DNA of 6,806 bases from Candidatus Melainabacteria bacterium (GTDB lineage Bacteria > Cyanobacteriota > Vampirovibrionia > LMEP-6097). Numbering within the stretch: the stretch's first letter is position 1; each line of letters starts with the position of its first letter. Position numbers and translations under genes: made by a program. The notes below the pieces were generated by a model. That model saw only the letters and a program-made list of their open reading frames with translations, was not told where the DNA came from and searched no databases. Location of the stretch: positions 1 through 6,806 of the forward strand of contig JAPPOW010000029.1 of assembly GCA_028817775.1 (NCBI GenBank). The letters run 5' to 3'. Below, piece after piece: positions 5,382 through 6,806 of this stretch.

Positions 5382-5510
5382 AAGCTTCTCAAGCTTATGC
5401 TCGCTTTACTCGCTGCTTATGTGGCTACGCCACTGCAAATGCTTTGCTGCTGCAGCGGACGAAGTCCATACGCAGGCACGAAGTGCCATATGCAGGAGCT
5501 ACCAAGCTCC
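5382..5510. repeat. Array of six small perfect hairpins between the sigma gene and pyrH
   Basis: Within 129 bp six perfect inverted repeats with 3-4 nt loops follow one another (plus-strand reading): AAGCTT-CTC-AAGCTT (5382-5396), GTGGC-TAC-GCCAC (5421-5433), GCAAA-TGC-TTTGC (5435-5447), GGAC-GAA-GTCC (5457-5467), GGCAC-GAA-GTGCC (5475-5487) and GGAGCT-ACCA-AGCTCC (5495-5510). The last three are separated by nearly identical spacers ATACGCA (5468-5474) and ATATGCA (5488-5494), and ATATGCATT closes the set. Stems differ in sequence while pairing is kept. No T-tract follows any of them, so a classical terminator is unlikely. The rest of the 173-nt gap holds the pyrH promoter. Confidence 0.8.
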
Positions 5511-5529
5511 ATATGCATTAATTACAAAT

Positions 5530-6483
5530 TTAGACTTGACTCAAGTAACCCTCAAGCTTCTCAAACTTAGTAGGCTCACGCAATTTTTTCATTGCTTTGA
5601 ACTCGATCTGGCGTACACGCTCACGAGTAATATTAAAAATTCTACCTACTTGCTCGAGAGTGCGCGCTTGACCATCCTCGAGCCCATAACGAAGCTTAAG
5701 TACTTCAGCTTCACGAGGCAAAAGATCAACCAATAATTCTTTGATATGCGCCTTGAGCATACGCTCAGTACTAGAAGTATCCGGGCGGCAACCATTATCA
5801 TCAGCAATAAAGTCAGATAAGGTGCTATCTTCCTCCTTACCAAGTGGAGTCTCTAAAGATACTGGAGTCTTGTTAGCATTCATGATCTCCTTAAGCTTTT
5901 TCTGAGTCACACCCAGTGCCCAAGCAAGCTCAGTATCGGTCGGTTTACGACCAAGCTCTAAAGAAAGTTGGCGAGTCACACGCTTGTAACGATTGATAGT
6001 TTCAACCATATGCACCGGCACACGAATAGTACGCGACTTATCGGCCAGTGATCTAGTAATACCCTGTCTGATCCACCAAGTTGCATAAGTAGAGAATTTG
6101 TAACCCTTTTCGTGGTCAAATTTCTCAGCAGCACGAATCAAACCAAGATTACCTTCTTGAATCAAATCTAGGAAAGAAAGTCCACGATTGAGATACTTCT
6201 TAGCGATACTAACGACCAATCTAAGGTTAGCCTGTACTAATTTGCGCTTAGCTTCATCACCACCGGTGCCACCTTTTTCGATTTCGCGGGCTAATTGGAT
6301 TTCCTGTTGGGCAGTAAGCAGCGGAATACGTCCAATTTCTTTCAAATAAAGTTTGATTGAATCTTCTGCGCCATCTGATTTAACGCTGTAAACCTTCTCA
6401 TTTTCCTGCTCTTCTTTGTCAGTCTCTACTTGCTGACTTTTTTTAATCAGCTCTTCTTCAATAATCAAAGTACCCTCAGCCAT
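5530..6483 (-). CDS. RNA polymerase sigma factor, sigma-70 group 1/2 (RpoD/SigA-like)
   Basis: This is a promoter-recognition subunit of RNA polymerase, 317 residues long. An acidic, charged N-terminal tail (1-40) replaces region 1.1. Region 1.2 follows (DSIKLYLKEIGRIPLLTAQQE, 41-61). Region 2 spans about 85-156, with the -10-reading helix YATWWIRQGITR (Q140, T143 at the positions known to read the -10). Region 3.0 has H158 and E161 (VHMVETINR), the residues used for the extended -10 TG. Region 3 extends to about 205 and region 4 covers about 250-305, with the helix-turn-helix TLEQVGRIFNITRERVRQIE (275-294). No non-conserved insert is present. Principal sigma or a group 2 sigma are both possible; this sequence alone does not decide. 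The ATG at 6483 has only a weak AGGA upstream. The gene is flanked by related hairpin repeats. Confidence 0.93.
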   Translation of the reverse strand: MAEGTLIIEEELIKKSQQVETDKEEQENEKVYSVKSDGAEDSIKLYLKEIGRIPLLTAQQEIQLAREIEKGGTGGDEAKRKLVQANLRLVVSIAKKYLNRGLSFLDLIQEGNLGLIRAAEKFDHEKGYKFSTYATWWIRQGITRSLADKSRTIRVPVHMVETINRYKRVTRQLSLELGRKPTDTELAWALGVTQKKLKEIMNANKTPVSLETPLGKEEDSTLSDFIADDNGCRPDTSSTERMLKAHIKELLVDLLPREAEVLKLRYGLEDGQARTLEQVGRIFNITRERVRQIEFKAMKKLREPTKFEKLEGYLSQV

Positions 6484-6768
6484 TGCTCAGCACCCGTCCT
6501 TTTGTGTTCTTCAGTTGTATTAATTGCGACCCAATGTTTTACCTAACTCTGTAAAACTTCAACTCTAAAACTATAAAAGATTGGGATGCAATAAATCTCT
6601 TAATTTTTTTTAAGCTAGACCGCGGCCCTAAGCTCGTAGACTATATCAGAGACGTATCTCTTTGCAAACTTGTTCCCAGATTGAGTTTGAAATGATGAAA
6701 CATTTTTTGTATGAAATTTTGCTTGAAGTCAATTGTTAAACTATGAATCAGAATTAATTTAGTTCATT
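6484..6768. other. Non-coding, AT-rich region upstream of the sigma gene
   Basis: No open frame of convincing length or recognisable product lies here on either strand. It contains the sigma leader with a weak AGGA about 13 nt before the ATG, a run of T (6604-6610), the candidate minus-strand promoter at 6640-6667, and two weak plus-strand TTG...TATGAA pairs (6687-6747). I see no tRNA or other structured RNA with confidence. Confidence 0.5.
6640..6667 (-). promoter_or_regulatory. Candidate promoter of the sigma gene with a palindrome in the spacer
   Basis: On the minus strand TTGCAA (6667-6662), a 16-nt spacer, then TATAGT (6645-6640), with TG one base before the -10 (6648-6647). This would leave a leader of about 150 nt before the sigma ATG. 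The spacer contains a perfect inverted repeat AGAGA-TACG-TCTCT (6661-6648), which could be an operator. The -35 matches the consensus in 4 of 6 bases only, so the call is tentative. Confidence 0.35.
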
Positions 6769-6806
6769 GTGGCGTATGGTCACTCCGTTCCCTGCATATG
6801 GCACTT
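6769..6806. repeat. Inverted partial copy of the hairpin/ATATGCA repeat at the window edge
   Basis: The last 16 bases (6791-6806, CCTGCATATGGCACTT) are the exact reverse complement of 5481-5496 in the hairpin array. Before them stand GCGTATGG (6772-6779), the reverse complement of the CCATACGC type of spacer, and an imperfect bulged hairpin (6778-6791, GGTCACTCCGTTCC). The unit structure is therefore the same as in the array, in opposite orientation, and it probably continues outside the window. Confidence 0.75.

Noticed and set aside
5382..5510. CRISPR array
   Set aside because: Units are short (about 14-22 bp), stems vary in sequence, there are no unique spacers of about 30 bp, and no cas genes are present.
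5495..5510. Rho-independent terminator of the sigma gene
   Set aside because: The hairpin is strong but has no following T-tract on the minus strand; more hairpins follow instead.
5356..5736. 126-residue open frame on the plus strand starting opposite the pyrH start
   Set aside because: It runs through the hairpin array and the 3' end of the sigma gene in antisense. Its peptide is low-complexity and shows no family motif.
5646..5843. 65-residue minus-strand frame inside the sigma gene
   Set aside because: It lies fully inside a clearly real gene in another frame and has no recognisable product.

Overview
The window looks like chromosomal DNA from a low-to-moderate GC bacterium. The short group 1/2-type sigma factor, the UMP kinase, and the PLP aminotransferase (close in motif to the cyanobacterial alanine-glyoxylate/'soluble hydrogenase subunit' type) suggest a relative of the Cyanobacteria, possibly a non-photosynthetic lineage of the Melainabacteria/Vampirovibrionia kind. 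That assignment is inference from motif recall and was not tested by a search. Two haem-synthesis genes (hemH, hemC) and a CXXCH secreted protein fit an organism that makes haem and c-type cytochromes.

Left half, + strand (1-3663). The 3' part of ferrochelatase (hemH) appears to carry a frame break at about position 46. It overlaps by 50 nt a zinc-dependent medium-chain dehydrogenase. An MNT nucleotidyltransferase / HEPN (HepT-like) toxin-antitoxin pair follows in the same direction. A perfect extended -10 element then sits 8 nt before the start of a class V aminotransferase, followed by a small exported protein with one CXXCH haem motif.

Right half, - strand (6483-3666). In transcription order: an RpoD-like sigma factor, a 173-nt spacer with an array of small perfect hairpins, pyrH with its own extended -10, and hemC. 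The hemC stop and the CXXCH gene stop converge with only 2 nt between them. Positions 6484-6806 contain no gene that I can see. They hold a candidate sigma-gene promoter and, at the right edge, another piece of the hairpin repeat in inverted orientation.

The most unusual signal is the dispersed repeats. A 33-34 bp repeat (beginning GTCATTGCGAGGAG) occurs twice. One copy lies in frame in the dehydrogenase. The other lies between pyrH and hemC, where it seems to supply the Shine-Dalgarno sequence, the GTG start and the first codons of hemC. A second, different repeat (TGTCATCCTGAGCCC...) is read in frame inside hemC, a few residues after its cofactor cysteine. A third family, made of hairpin units separated by ATATGCA/ATACGCA, flanks the sigma gene. 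No complete new defence or metabolic system is visible; the only known conflict system is the MNT-HEPN pair.
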